This document shows positions 35,645 to 45,291 of a stretch of 64,000 nucleotides of DNA, in pieces; the first letter of the stretch is position 1, and each line of letters begins with the position of its first letter. Both the position numbers and the translations under genes were made by a program. Below the pieces are notes generated by a model. It searched no databases and was not told the DNA's origin. It worked only from the letters and a program-made list of their open reading frames with translations. The DNA comes from Nocardioides mangrovicus (GTDB taxonomy: Bacteria; Actinomycetota; Actinomycetes; Propionibacteriales; Nocardioidaceae): NCBI RefSeq assembly GCF_003674065.1, contig NZ_RDBE01000010.1, positions 225,577 through 289,576 on the forward strand. The letters run 5' to 3'.

Positions 35645-37882
35645 GTGTACGTCGAGAGGCACTTGACGCCGTACGTCGTGTACGCCGAGGACCCGGTCCT
35701 GCGGGGCCTGGAGAAGATCACGGCGAACAGGTCGCGCGTGGTGTTCGTGGTCTCCGAGCACGGGCACCTGCAGGGCGCGCTGTCCGACGGCGACTTCCGC
35801 CGCTGGGTGAGCGAGCACCCCGCCGTCGACCTGAGTGTCTCCTGTCTCGACGTCGCCAACCGCGACGTCCGCGCCGTGGCGGCGACGTCGACGCCTGCGG
35901 AGATCCGCCGGCTGTTCGGGTCCGGCGTCGACCACGTCCCGCTGGTCGACGAGCAGCGCCACCTGGTGGCCATCGCGGTCAACCGCTCCAACGAGCTGAA
36001 CATCGGGCGCCACACCGTGGGCCCCGACGCCCCGGCCGTCCTCATCAGCGAGATCGGCATCAACCACCAGGGCTCCGTGGACTTCGCCAAGCGGCTGGTC
36101 GACCTCAGCGCCGAGGCCGGCGCCGACGTCGTGAAGTTCCAGCTCCGCGACATGGGCGCGCTGTACCGCAGCGACTCCAGCGCCGGGGAGGACCTCGGGC
36201 CGCAGTACACGCTGGACCTGCTGGCCAAGTACAACCTCGGCGCCGAGGAGCTCTTCACCGTCTTCGACCACTGCCGCAGCGTCGGCATCGACGTCATGTG
36301 CACCGCGTGGGACCCGCCCAGCGTCGACCGGCTCGCCGAGTACGGGATCGACGGCATCAAGGTCGCCTCGGCCGACATGACCAACCACGCGCTGCTGCGG
36401 CACATGGCCGCCACCGGCATCCCGATGGTCGTCTCCACCGGCATGGCCACCGAGGGCGAGATCCGCGAGACGGTCGACCTGCTGCGTGCGACGGGCATCG
36501 CGTTCTCCCTGCTGCACTGCCAGTCCACGTACCCGGCGCCGTACAAGGACGTGAACCTGCGGTACCTGACCCGGCTCGCCGAGATCGGCCAGTGCCCGGT
36601 CGGCTACTCCGGCCACGAGCGCGGGTTCCACGTGCCGCTGGCCGCCATCGGTCTGGGCGCGAAGGTGATCGAGAAGCACTTCACGACCGACCGGTCGCTG
36701 GAGGGCACCGACCACAAGGTGAGCCTGCTGCCCGCGGAGTTCGCCGAGATGGTGCGGCGCGTGCGCGAGATCGAGGAGGCGCTCGGCTCGGCCGCTCCGC
36801 GCAGCGTGTCGACCGGGGAGATGATGAACCGCGTCAACCTGGCCAAGAGCCTGGTGGCGAGCCGTCCCATCGAGGTGGGGCAGACCATCACCCGTGACGA
36901 CGTCGACATCAAGTCGCCGGGCCGCGGCCTGCAGCCCAACTCCCTGGAGCGGCTGGTGGGACGTGCCGCGCGGCGGACGCTGGCGGCCGGCGACTTCTTC
37001 TTCACCTCCGACCTGGGCGAGGGCACCGCCCGCGGCCGCGCCTTCGGCTTCCGCCGACCCTGGGGCCTGCCCGTCCGCTACCACGACCACGCCGACCTCG
37101 CGGGCGAGTCGAACCCGGACTTCGTGGAGTTCCACTTCTCCTACAAGGACCTCGACATCGACCCCGCGTCGGTGTTCGACCACCGGCTGCCGACGACGTT
37201 CACCACCCATGCCCCGGACCTGTTCTCCGGCGACTTCATCATCGACCTGGCCTCACCCGACGCCGAGACCTGGGAACGCTCGATCGCCGAGGTGCAGCGC
37301 GTCATCGACCGCACGCGCGAGCTGCGCTCCTGGTTCACCGCCGACGCCGACCCGGTCGTGGTGGTCACCATGGGCGGCTTCACCCGCGACCACCACCTGT
37401 CGCCCTCGGGCCGCCCCGAGCTGTACGAGCGCGTCGCCAAGGCGCTCACGCTGCTCGACGAGGGCGGGGTCCGCCTCACCGCGCAGACGCTGCCGCCGTT
37501 CCCCTGGCTGATGGGTGGCCAGCAGCACCACAACCTGTTCGTGGACCCCGCCGACACCGCGGAGTTCGCCCACGCCTTCGACCGGCGCCTCACCCTCGAC
37601 ATCTCCCACACCAAGCTCGCGGCCACCTTCCTCGACGTCTCGTTCGCCGAGACGGTGGAGCTGCTCGCACCGCACACCGAGCACCTGCACCTGGTCGACG
37701 CCACCGGCGTCGACGGCGAGGGGGTCCAGGTCGGCGACGGCGAGGTCGACTGGGCGCTGCTGGCCGAGCAGCTGGACCGGCTCGCCCCGCGCGCCGGCTT
37801 CATCCCCGAGATCTGGCAGGGTCACGTCAACCACGGCGAGGGCTTCTGGACCGCACTCGGACGTCTCGAGCAGTGGTTCTGA
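35645..37882 (+). CDS. CBS-NeuB-SAF-TIM-barrel fusion, nonulosonate synthase
   Basis: This 745-residue protein joins three units. Residues about 1-125 form a CBS-pair-like regulatory domain (FVVSEHGHLQGALSDGDF). Residues about 130-450 are a complete NeuB-type synthase: SEIGINHQG near 136, VKFQLRDM, EKHFTTDR near 342, and a C-terminal SAF/antifreeze-like domain with NRVNLAKSL. It should condense phosphoenolpyruvate with a hexosamine-derived sugar to form a nine-carbon acid. Residues about 467-745 are a xylose-isomerase-like TIM barrel (LTLDISHTKLA, HLHLVDATG) that may act on the precursor sugar. GTG 35645 has no ribosome site but sits below a -10-like box. It heads the second glycan operon and pairs with the CMP-synthetase at 32593. 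Confidence 0.85.
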   Translation: MYVERHLTPYVVYAEDPVLRGLEKITANRSRVVFVVSEHGHLQGALSDGDFRRWVSEHPAVDLSVSCLDVANRDVRAVAATSTPAEIRRLFGSGVDHVPLVDEQRHLVAIAVNRSNELNIGRHTVGPDAPAVLISEIGINHQGSVDFAKRLVDLSAEAGADVVKFQLRDMGALYRSDSSAGEDLGPQYTLDLLAKYNLGAEELFTVFDHCRSVGIDVMCTAWDPPSVDRLAEYGIDGIKVASADMTNHALLRHMAATGIPMVVSTGMATEGEIRETVDLLRATGIAFSLLHCQSTYPAPYKDVNLRYLTRLAEIGQCPVGYSGHERGFHVPLAAIGLGAKVIEKHFTTDRSLEGTDHKVSLLPAEFAEMVRRVREIEEALGSAAPRSVSTGEMMNRVNLAKSLVASRPIEVGQTITRDDVDIKSPGRGLQPNSLERLVGRAARRTLAAGDFFFTSDLGEGTARGRAFGFRRPWGLPVRYHDHADLAGESNPDFVEFHFSYKDLDIDPASVFDHRLPTTFTTHAPDLFSGDFIIDLASPDAETWERSIAEVQRVIDRTRELRSWFTADADPVVVVTMGGFTRDHHLSPSGRPELYERVAKALTLLDEGGVRLTAQTLPPFPWLMGGQQHHNLFVDPADTAEFAHAFDRRLTLDISHTKLAATFLDVSFAETVELLAPHTEHLHLVDATGVDGEGVQVGDGEVDWALLAEQLDRLAPRAGFIPEIWQGHVNHGEGFWTALGRLEQWF

Positions 37883-38919
37883 ACGCAGTGTGGGCCATCC
37901 CGGTCGGTGACGTCGGCGGGGTAGCCCGGCACGCGGCCGACGTCGCCGGCGTCGGCGTGCCCGGCTGGCGGCTCCGCTTCCTGGTGCCCGATGGCCCGGT
38001 CGTCGACCTCCTGCGGTCGCGGGACGCCGACGTCGTCGTCGGCCGCTTCGGCCCCGCGCACGGCCTCACCGCCTCGCTCGCAGCGCTGCGTCGCGCCTCG
38101 GCCGGCGCCGACCTGGTGCACACCCACCTGGCCTACGCCGACGTCGTCGGTGCGCTGGCCAAGCCGCGCGGCGGCGTGCTCGTCACCACCGAGCACGGCA
38201 TCGCCGACACCGACCTCGTCTACCACGGCTCACCGGCACGCTCGCGTGCCCGGGCTGCGCTGCACCGGCTGCGCCTGCGTCGGGCCGACCTGCTGCTCGC
38301 CGTCTCCCAGGCCACGCTGGACGTCGTGCGCCGCAAGTGGCGGCCGCCGGCCTCCCTGCCCACCCACGTCGTGCACAACGGCGTCGACCCGTTGCCCGAG
38401 CCGCCGGCCGAACCGGGCTTGCACGTGGCCTCCCTGGCGCGGCTGGCCCCCGAGAAGAGGCTGCGCGAGCTGGTCGCCGGCTTCGCCGTGCTCGCCGCAC
38501 GCCGGCCCGAGGCGCGGCTCACCCTGGCCGGGGTAGGACCGCTGCACGCCGAGCTGGTCGAGCAGGTGGGTCGGCTCGGCCTGACCGACCGCGTCGACCT
38601 GCCCGGCTTCGTCGACGCGGCGTCGCTGCTCGAGAGCGTCCACGTCCTGGCCCAGCTCTCGGTCTGGGAGAACTGCTCCTACTCGCTGCTCGACGCGGTC
38701 GTGCGGGGTCGCGGCGTGGTCGCCTCGGCGGTGGGCGGCAACCCTGAGATCCTGCCCGGCCGCTGCCTGGTCGACCCGGCCGACGCCGCGGCCGTCGCGG
38801 ACGCGCTCGAGGCGCAGGGCACCCAGCCCGAGCAGCGCCCGACGCTTCTCGCCGACTGGCCCGACGTCGCGGCGATGGCCAAGCAGGTCGGCGAGGCCTA
38901 CGCGGAGGTGGCCCAGTGA
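37873..38919 (+). CDS. Family 4 glycosyltransferase
   Basis: This 348-residue GT-B retaining enzyme has VGDVGGVARHAADVA as its N-terminal glycine-rich loop and VHTHLAYADVVG. The second domain has SLARLAPEKRLRELV, followed by SVWENCSYSLLDAVVRG (EX7E-type region) and ASAVGGNPEIL. GTG 37873 overlaps the NeuB stop by ten bases; GTG 37888 is an alternative. Its stop shares GTGA with the polymerase start. It likely adds one residue of the repeat unit; the donor is unknown. Confidence 0.8.
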   Translation: MVLNAVWAIPVGDVGGVARHAADVAGVGVPGWRLRFLVPDGPVVDLLRSRDADVVVGRFGPAHGLTASLAALRRASAGADLVHTHLAYADVVGALAKPRGGVLVTTEHGIADTDLVYHGSPARSRARAALHRLRLRRADLLLAVSQATLDVVRRKWRPPASLPTHVVHNGVDPLPEPPAEPGLHVASLARLAPEKRLRELVAGFAVLAARRPEARLTLAGVGPLHAELVEQVGRLGLTDRVDLPGFVDAASLLESVHVLAQLSVWENCSYSLLDAVVRGRGVVASAVGGNPEILPGRCLVDPADAAAVADALEAQGTQPEQRPTLLADWPDVAAMAKQVGEAYAEVAQ

Positions 38920-40136
38920 GCGAGACCAGCGCCCGGGCACCGCGCCCCGGTCTGGCCGTCGGCAGCGCCCGGCGGCGCCGCATCGCCGCCAACGCCTGGG
39001 GCGTCGACCTCGTCGACCCGCGGCGGCAGGAGGAGACCAAGCCGCTGGACTTCCTCGCGTTCGCCGCGTTCGGCTTCCCCGCGCTGGCCGCTCCGGGTCT
39101 CGGGCTCCCGGTCAACGAGCTGCTCCCGCTGGCCCTGTGCGCGCTCTGCCTGGGCCGGCCGCCGACCTCGAGCCGGCCGGTGCCGGGGTGGTTCACCTGC
39201 CTGATCGCGGCCTTCGTCGGCTGGATGTTCTTGACGTCCTACCTCCACGACAGCCTCGACTGGCGACGGCTGCTGCACCTGGTGCTCTACGGGGTGCTGT
39301 GCCTGTTCATCGCCGCGGGCCGCATCCACCTCCGCTCGGCCCTGTACGGCCTGGGCTGCGGGCTCGCGCTGACCATCGTCTTGAGCCTGGCCAGGATCGG
39401 TCCCAACGCCTACGCAGGCCGCCTCACCGGCTACCTCGGCGACCCCAACGCCGGCGGCTACGTCGTCAGCGCGCTCGGCGCTGTCGCCATCGGCCTGCTC
39501 GTGGTCCGGCCCCGGCTGCGTCAGGTGCTGATGCTGCTGGTGCCGCTGGCGATCATCATGACCTTCTCGCGCACCACCTTGCTGGCGATGTCGTTCTCGC
39601 TGGTCTGGCTCCTCGTGGGGCGACGGGTCAACGCGTTCGTCGGTCTGCTGCTCACCGGCGCCATGGTGTACGTCGTCGGCCACATCCCCCCGCAGCTGAA
39701 GCTGCTGGGACCGTTCGCCGACCGCAAGGGAAGCGACGAGCTGCGGGCGCGGATCATCATCCAGGAGCACGCCGACGTCGACCGCTCGCCGCTGACCGGT
39801 GCAGGAGCCGGCACCGCCCACGTCAGCATCGGCAACGACCAGTTCTTCTACCACTCCAGCTATCTCGCGCTCCAGCGCGAGGGCGGACTCATCGCGCAGC
39901 TGATCCTGCTGGGCACGATGGTGCTCCTCTTCCTGCTCGCCATCCGGCGCAGGCGCCAGCTGCGCAACGCCTGGCTCGAGGCCGCCCTCATCTGTGTCGC
40001 CGTGTGCGCGGTGAACCTGGGCGAGGTGCTGCTCGAGCTGCCCGCCTCGGTGGTGATGGGGTTCCTGCTCCACCACATCCTCAACCCACCCGAGGCGACC
40101 GCGGCACCACCGGGTCGACATCTGGTGGCGCCATGA
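38916..40136 (+). CDS. O-antigen ligase/polymerase (Wzy/WaaL-like)
   Basis: This is a 406-residue membrane protein with about ten helices and one larger loop (about 270-310) containing HSSYLALQREGGL, the region where Wzy/WaaL proteins carry their conserved His. It should polymerise lipid-linked repeat units or ligate the finished glycan. It is the second such protein in the window; unlike the one at 5972-8470 it lacks a Wzz-like part. GTG 38916 shares GTGA with the previous stop, and its own stop shares ATGA with the next start. Confidence 0.85.
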   Translation: MSETSARAPRPGLAVGSARRRRIAANAWGVDLVDPRRQEETKPLDFLAFAAFGFPALAAPGLGLPVNELLPLALCALCLGRPPTSSRPVPGWFTCLIAAFVGWMFLTSYLHDSLDWRRLLHLVLYGVLCLFIAAGRIHLRSALYGLGCGLALTIVLSLARIGPNAYAGRLTGYLGDPNAGGYVVSALGAVAIGLLVVRPRLRQVLMLLVPLAIIMTFSRTTLLAMSFSLVWLLVGRRVNAFVGLLLTGAMVYVVGHIPPQLKLLGPFADRKGSDELRARIIIQEHADVDRSPLTGAGAGTAHVSIGNDQFFYHSSYLALQREGGLIAQLILLGTMVLLFLLAIRRRRQLRNAWLEAALICVAVCAVNLGEVLLELPASVVMGFLLHHILNPPEATAAPPGRHLVAP

Positions 40137-41176
40137 CCGACCTGTTCACCATCGCGGCCAACCGCGGCGAGCTGGGTGGCGGCGAGGTGATGCTGCTCCA
40201 GCTCGCGGACGCCGCTCGCGCCCTGGGCCTGGCGACGAGGGTGGTCGCCCCCCGCACACCGGCCGAGACCGCCGACGCCGCCCACGACGCGGGCCACGGC
40301 GTCGTCGCCCTCCCCTGCCGCAGCCGTCGCGACTACGCCCGCGCGCTGCGGTCCTGGGACCGCGACCGGCGCGGTCTGCTGTGGTGCAACGGCCTGCTGC
40401 CGGCGCTCGCGACGGCCGGGCACCGCGACCGCGTCGTCCACCTGCACCAGGCACCGACCGGTGCGCAGTCCTGGGCGTGCCGGCTGGCCGTCGCCGGAGC
40501 CGTGACGACCGTGGTGCCCTCGGTGTCGATGGGCCGCACGGTGCCGCACGACGTCGTCCTGCCGAACTGGACCGGCGACATCGCGACGCTGCCGGAGCCC
40601 ACCGGCCGCCAGGTCGTCGGGTACCTCGGCCGGCTGCAGAGCGACAAGGGCGTCGATGTCCTCGCCGACGCGGTCCGCGGGCTGCGCGACACCGGGCGCG
40701 AGCTGCGGCTGCTGGTCGCGGGCGACCACGGGTTCGGCGACGCCGCCGACCGCCGCCGCGTGGACGCGGCCCTGGCCGGGCTCGGCGACGCCGTCGAGCT
40801 GCTCGGCCGCGTCCCGCGCGAGGAGCTCCTGGCGTCGGTCGACCTGGCCGTCTTCCCCTCGGTGTGGTCCGAGCCGTTCGGGCTGGTCGTGGCCGAGGCC
40901 ATGGCCAGCGGCGTGCCGTTCGTGATCTCCGACGCCGGCGCGCTCTCGGAGGTGGCCGGCCCCGAGCACCCGTGGGTCGCACGGGCCGGCGACACCGCCG
41001 ACCTGGCTCGCGTGATCGAGGAGGCGCTGGGTTGCGAGCCCGCACGCCGCCGCGAGGTCGTCGCCGAGGCCCGCCGCCGGTGGGAGCAGGAGTTCTCACC
41101 GACGGCCGGTGGCCGCCGCTTCGCCGACGTGCTGCGCCGCGTGGGCTATCGCCTGCCGTCCGGAGCCCGACCGTGA
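40133..41176 (+). CDS. Family 4 glycosyltransferase
   Basis: This 347-residue GT-B enzyme opens with RGELGGGEVMLLQLADAA, the acceptor-side glycine loop. Its second domain begins VVGYLGRLQSDKGVDVL and carries WSEPFGLVVAEAMASGVP, the EX7E motif of retaining GT4 enzymes that holds the nucleotide-sugar phosphates. There are no membrane helices. ATG 40133 shares ATGA with the polymerase stop, and the stop shares GTGA with the following GT2. It probably adds a sugar to the repeat unit exported with the second polymerase. Confidence 0.85.
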   Translation: MTDLFTIAANRGELGGGEVMLLQLADAARALGLATRVVAPRTPAETADAAHDAGHGVVALPCRSRRDYARALRSWDRDRRGLLWCNGLLPALATAGHRDRVVHLHQAPTGAQSWACRLAVAGAVTTVVPSVSMGRTVPHDVVLPNWTGDIATLPEPTGRQVVGYLGRLQSDKGVDVLADAVRGLRDTGRELRLLVAGDHGFGDAADRRRVDAALAGLGDAVELLGRVPREELLASVDLAVFPSVWSEPFGLVVAEAMASGVPFVISDAGALSEVAGPEHPWVARAGDTADLARVIEEALGCEPARRREVVAEARRRWEQEFSPTAGGRRFADVLRRVGYRLPSGARP

Positions 41177-42119
41177 GCCGCCCGCGCACCAGCGTCGTGG
41201 TGCCGACCTACCGGGGCGCGCACCGGCTGCCCGCCCTGCTGGACGGCCTGGCCGCACAGAGCGACGACGATCTCGAGGTGGTCATCGCCGTGGACGGCGA
41301 CGTCGACGGCTCGGCCGCCGTGGTGGAGGCCCGGACGGACCTCCCCGTCCGCGCGGTGGTGCTGCCCCGCAACCAGGGCCGTTCCGCCGCGCTCAACGCG
41401 GGGTTCGCCGCCGCCCGTGGCGAGCTGCTCGTGCGCTGCGACGACGACCTCGAGCTGTCGCCCGGGTACGTCGCCGCCCACGTCGCCGCCCACGCCTCGG
41501 CCCGCGTCGGCGTCATCGGGCCCTGCCGCAACGTCTACGACGACACCGCCTACGCGAGGGTCTTCGGCACCGACGCCGACCAGCGGCTGCTGCAGGCCCA
41601 GCTCTCGGCCGGCCCCGAGACCGCGTGGCGGTTCTGGGGCGGCAACGTCTCGGTGACCCGCGAGGACCAGGAGCGGGTCGGCGAGTACGACCACCGCACC
41701 TTCGACCGGTACGGCTGGGAGGACGCCGACTGGGGCTACCGGCTCTGGCGCACCGGGTGCCCCGTCGTCGTCGACCCCCGGGCCTGGGCCGTCCACCACG
41801 GCGCCGCGATCAGTGCTGCCACGCGCGCCGGGCGGGCCTTCGACTCCGGCTGGTCGCAGGCGCTCTTCGAGCGCAAGCACGATCTCGACCTGGACCAGCG
41901 GGGCGCGGCCCCGCACAGCCCCTGGCAGCGCCTGGTGTCCCGTTACGCCGACGGCCTCGACGCCGCGGAGGTGAGACGACGCGGCGAGCGCGCCGACGAC
42001 CACCTGGCTCGCTGGCCCCGCTACCTCGCCCGTAAGCGGGTCGCCCTGCTGGTCGAGGCCGCCGCCCGCTCGGGCTACCTCAGCGCCACCCGCTCCGCCA
42101 CCGAAAGGACCCCGACCCC

Positions 42120-42123
<4 letters not shown>
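41173..42123 (+). CDS. Family 2 glycosyltransferase
   Basis: This 316-residue GT-A enzyme has [18 protein letters not shown] at the start, [18 protein letters not shown], and RCDDDLE as the metal-binding motif. A late [13 protein letters not shown] segment matches the ED...W acceptor region of family 2 chondroitin-type and O-antigen transferases. GTG 41173 and the stop are both overlapped by neighbours (GTGA and ATGA), so it is in the middle of the operon. The donor is not predictable; a GDP-6-deoxyhexose from the next genes is possible. Confidence 0.85.
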
Positions 42124-43106
<983 letters not shown>

Positions 43107-43110
43107 GCTG

Positions 43111-44103
43111 ATGGTCTCCTTCGTCACCGGTGTCACCGGCCAGGACGGCTCCTACCTCGCCGAGCAGCTGCTCGCCGAGGGAGTGGAGGTGCACGGCCTG
43201 GTGCACTCGGCCGCGGCGGCCGAGGCCGACGAGCACGTGCCGAGCGCCGACGTCATCGTGCACGAGGGCGACCTGGCCGACCCGGCCCGGATGCGCGAGC
43301 TGATGCTCCAGATCCAGCCCGACACCGTCTACAACCTGGCCGGCATCAGCTCGGTGGCCTTCTCCTGGCGGGAGCCCGGGCTCACCGCGCGGCTCTCGGG
43401 CGTCGCGGCCCTGGAGCTCATGGAGTCGGCGCTGGACGTCCAGACCCGCACCGGCCAGGAGGTCCGCTTCGTGCAGGCCGCCAGCGCGGAGATCTTCGGC
43501 CAGGCCGAGGTCTCCCCGCAGGACGAGCTGACGCCGCTGCGCCCGGTCTCGCCGTACGGCACCGCGAAGGCCATGGCCCACCTGGCCGCCCACGTCTACC
43601 GCCAGCGCGGTCTGCACGCGGTCAGCTGCATCCTCTACAACCACGAGTCGCCGCGACGTCCACCGCGCTTCGTGACCCGCAAGATCACCCGCGCCGTGGC
43701 GCTGATCTCCCAGGGCCACCAGGACCTGCTCGAGCTGGGCAACCTCGATGCGCGCCGCGACTGGGGCTGGGCCCCGGACTACGTCGACGCGATGGTGCGG
43801 GCCGCCCGGCACGACGAGCCGCTGGACTACGTGGTGGCCACCGGTGTCGCGCACAGCGTCCGAGACTTCGTACGGGCCGCCTTCTCCCGCGTGGGCATCG
43901 AGGACTGGCGCGACCTGGTCAGCGTCGACCCCGACCTGGTACGGCCGGCCGACGCCGCCGAGCAGTGCGGTGACGCCAGCCGCGCGCGGACGGTGCTGGG
44001 GTGGGAGCCCACGGTCAGCTTCGAGGACCTGGTCGGCCGCATGGTCGAGGTGGACCTGGAGGAGCCGGGCATGCCCCGGCAGCGCTCCGGAGGTGCGACA
44101 TAG
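43111..44103 (+). CDS. Second GDP-mannose 4,6-dehydratase-like protein
   Basis: This 330-residue protein is a paralogue of the preceding gene. It keeps TGVTGQDGSYLAE, an SAEIFGQ segment, Tyr149/Lys153 in YGTAK and NHESPRRPPRFVTRK, so it looks like an active GMD rather than a typical Rmd reductase. It starts four bases after the first gmd gene. It could be a second dehydratase, or have drifted to the 4-keto reductase step that is otherwise missing here; sequence alone does not decide. The following glycosyltransferase begins around its stop. Confidence 0.75.
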   Translation: MVSFVTGVTGQDGSYLAEQLLAEGVEVHGLVHSAAAAEADEHVPSADVIVHEGDLADPARMRELMLQIQPDTVYNLAGISSVAFSWREPGLTARLSGVAALELMESALDVQTRTGQEVRFVQAASAEIFGQAEVSPQDELTPLRPVSPYGTAKAMAHLAAHVYRQRGLHAVSCILYNHESPRRPPRFVTRKITRAVALISQGHQDLLELGNLDARRDWGWAPDYVDAMVRAARHDEPLDYVVATGVAHSVRDFVRAAFSRVGIEDWRDLVSVDPDLVRPADAAEQCGDASRARTVLGWEPTVSFEDLVGRMVEVDLEEPGMPRQRSGGAT

Positions 44104-44105
44104 CG

Positions 44106-45218
44106 CTGCGGATCGCGATCGCCCACGACTACCTGACCCAGCGCGGCGGCGCTGAGCGGGTCGTCCTGGCCATGGCGCGCGCGTACCCGGACGCCACCAT
44201 CCACACGCTGCTCTACCACCCCGAGGAGACCTACCCCGAGTTCCGCGACCTGCGGGTGGTCACCAGTCCGCTGGACCGGGTCGGGGCGATCCGGCGCAAC
44301 CACCGGGCGGCGCTGCCGCTGATGTCATGGGCGGCCGAGCAGATGCACGTCGACGCCGACGTCGTGCTGGTCTCCTCCAGCGGCTGGGCGCACGGGTTCG
44401 GCACCGCTCCGCACACCCGCAAGCTGGTGTACTGCCACAACCCGGCCCGCTGGCTCTACCAGTCCGAGACCTACCTGGGCCACGAGCCGGGGCGCTCGGC
44501 GAAGGGCCTCGCTCTGATGACGCTGCGGCGCCGGCTGGTGGCCTGGGACAAGCAGATGGCCGGGCGGGCCGACCGCTACCTGGCCAACTCCCAGGTGGTG
44601 CGCGAGCGGATCCGGTCGGTCTACGGCATCGACGCTCCCGTGCTGCCGCCGCCCCACGCGCTCTCCCCCGACGCCACCCGCGAGCCCGTGCCCGCGCTGG
44701 CCGACTGGGCCGCGACCGGCTTCCACCTGGTGGTCTCCCGGCTGCTGCCCTACAAGAACGTCGACCGGGCCATCGCCGCGTTCGAGGGCTTCCCGGCCGA
44801 GCGGCTCGTGGTCGTCGGTGACGGACCCGAGCGGCGCGCGATCGAGGCCTCGCTGCCCGGCAACGTCCGCCTGGTCTCCCACCTCAGCGACGCCCAGATG
44901 CGCTGGTGCTACGCGCACTGCACCGCCCTGGTCGCGCCCTCGATCGAGGACTTCGGGCTCACCCCGCTCGAGGGCGGCGCCTTCGGCAGGCCGACGCTGG
45001 CGCTGCGCGGCGGCGGGTACCTCGACACCGTGCGCGAGGGCGTCACCGGGCTGTTCTTCGACACCCCGACGGCCGCGCGCATCCAGGCGGCCGTGGTCGA
45101 CAACCAGGGCCGCGAGTGGGACGACGACGCGATCCGCCAGCACGTCGACTCCTTCTCCGAGGAGCAGTTCGCCAAGCGGCTGGACGCCGAGGTCGCCGCC
45201 CTCGCCGGGGACGGCTGA
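44106..45218 (+). CDS. Family 4 glycosyltransferase with no standard start codon
   Basis: This is a GT-B enzyme of about 370 residues. The conserved N-terminus RIAIAHDYLTQRGGAERV begins at 44109, and the second domain has VVSRLLPYKNVDRAI and SIEDFGLTPLEGGAFGRP (EX7E region). No ATG, GTG or TTG lies where the protein should start. GGAGGTG at 44091-44097 precedes ATA (44100) and CTG (44106), and the only in-frame standard codon upstream is GTG 44001, deep in the gmd paralogue. I list CTG 44106 provisionally. A sequencing slip is another explanation. It is the last gene of the operon. Confidence 0.75.
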   Translation: MRIAIAHDYLTQRGGAERVVLAMARAYPDATIHTLLYHPEETYPEFRDLRVVTSPLDRVGAIRRNHRAALPLMSWAAEQMHVDADVVLVSSSGWAHGFGTAPHTRKLVYCHNPARWLYQSETYLGHEPGRSAKGLALMTLRRRLVAWDKQMAGRADRYLANSQVVRERIRSVYGIDAPVLPPPHALSPDATREPVPALADWAATGFHLVVSRLLPYKNVDRAIAAFEGFPAERLVVVGDGPERRAIEASLPGNVRLVSHLSDAQMRWCYAHCTALVAPSIEDFGLTPLEGGAFGRPTLALRGGGYLDTVREGVTGLFFDTPTAARIQAAVVDNQGREWDDDAIRQHVDSFSEEQFAKRLDAEVAALAGDG

Positions 45219-45279
45219 GCCGGTCGTCGGGCCAGTCTCGATATTCCGACATTCCTGGCCTAAGCCGACAAAACGTCGA

Positions 45280-45291
45280 TACCCTCGGTAG
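45280..45291 (+). promoter_or_regulatory. Probable -10 box TACCCT before the WbaP-like gene
   Basis: TACCCT at 45280-45285 lies six bases before GTG 45292, with no ribosome site between. The gap upstream (45219-45279) is AT-richer than its surroundings and contains GGCCAG...CTGGCC arms near 45231-45260. Confidence 0.55.

Noticed and set aside
34139..37210. Very long open frame on the minus strand
   Set aside because: It is antisense to the DUF4832 and NeuB-fusion genes, has the Arg/Gly/Val-rich composition of a shadow frame in GC-rich DNA and no domain pattern.
44001..44105. GTG 44001 as start of the last glycosyltransferase
   Set aside because: It would overlap the gmd paralogue by about 100 bases and add residues with no family similarity.
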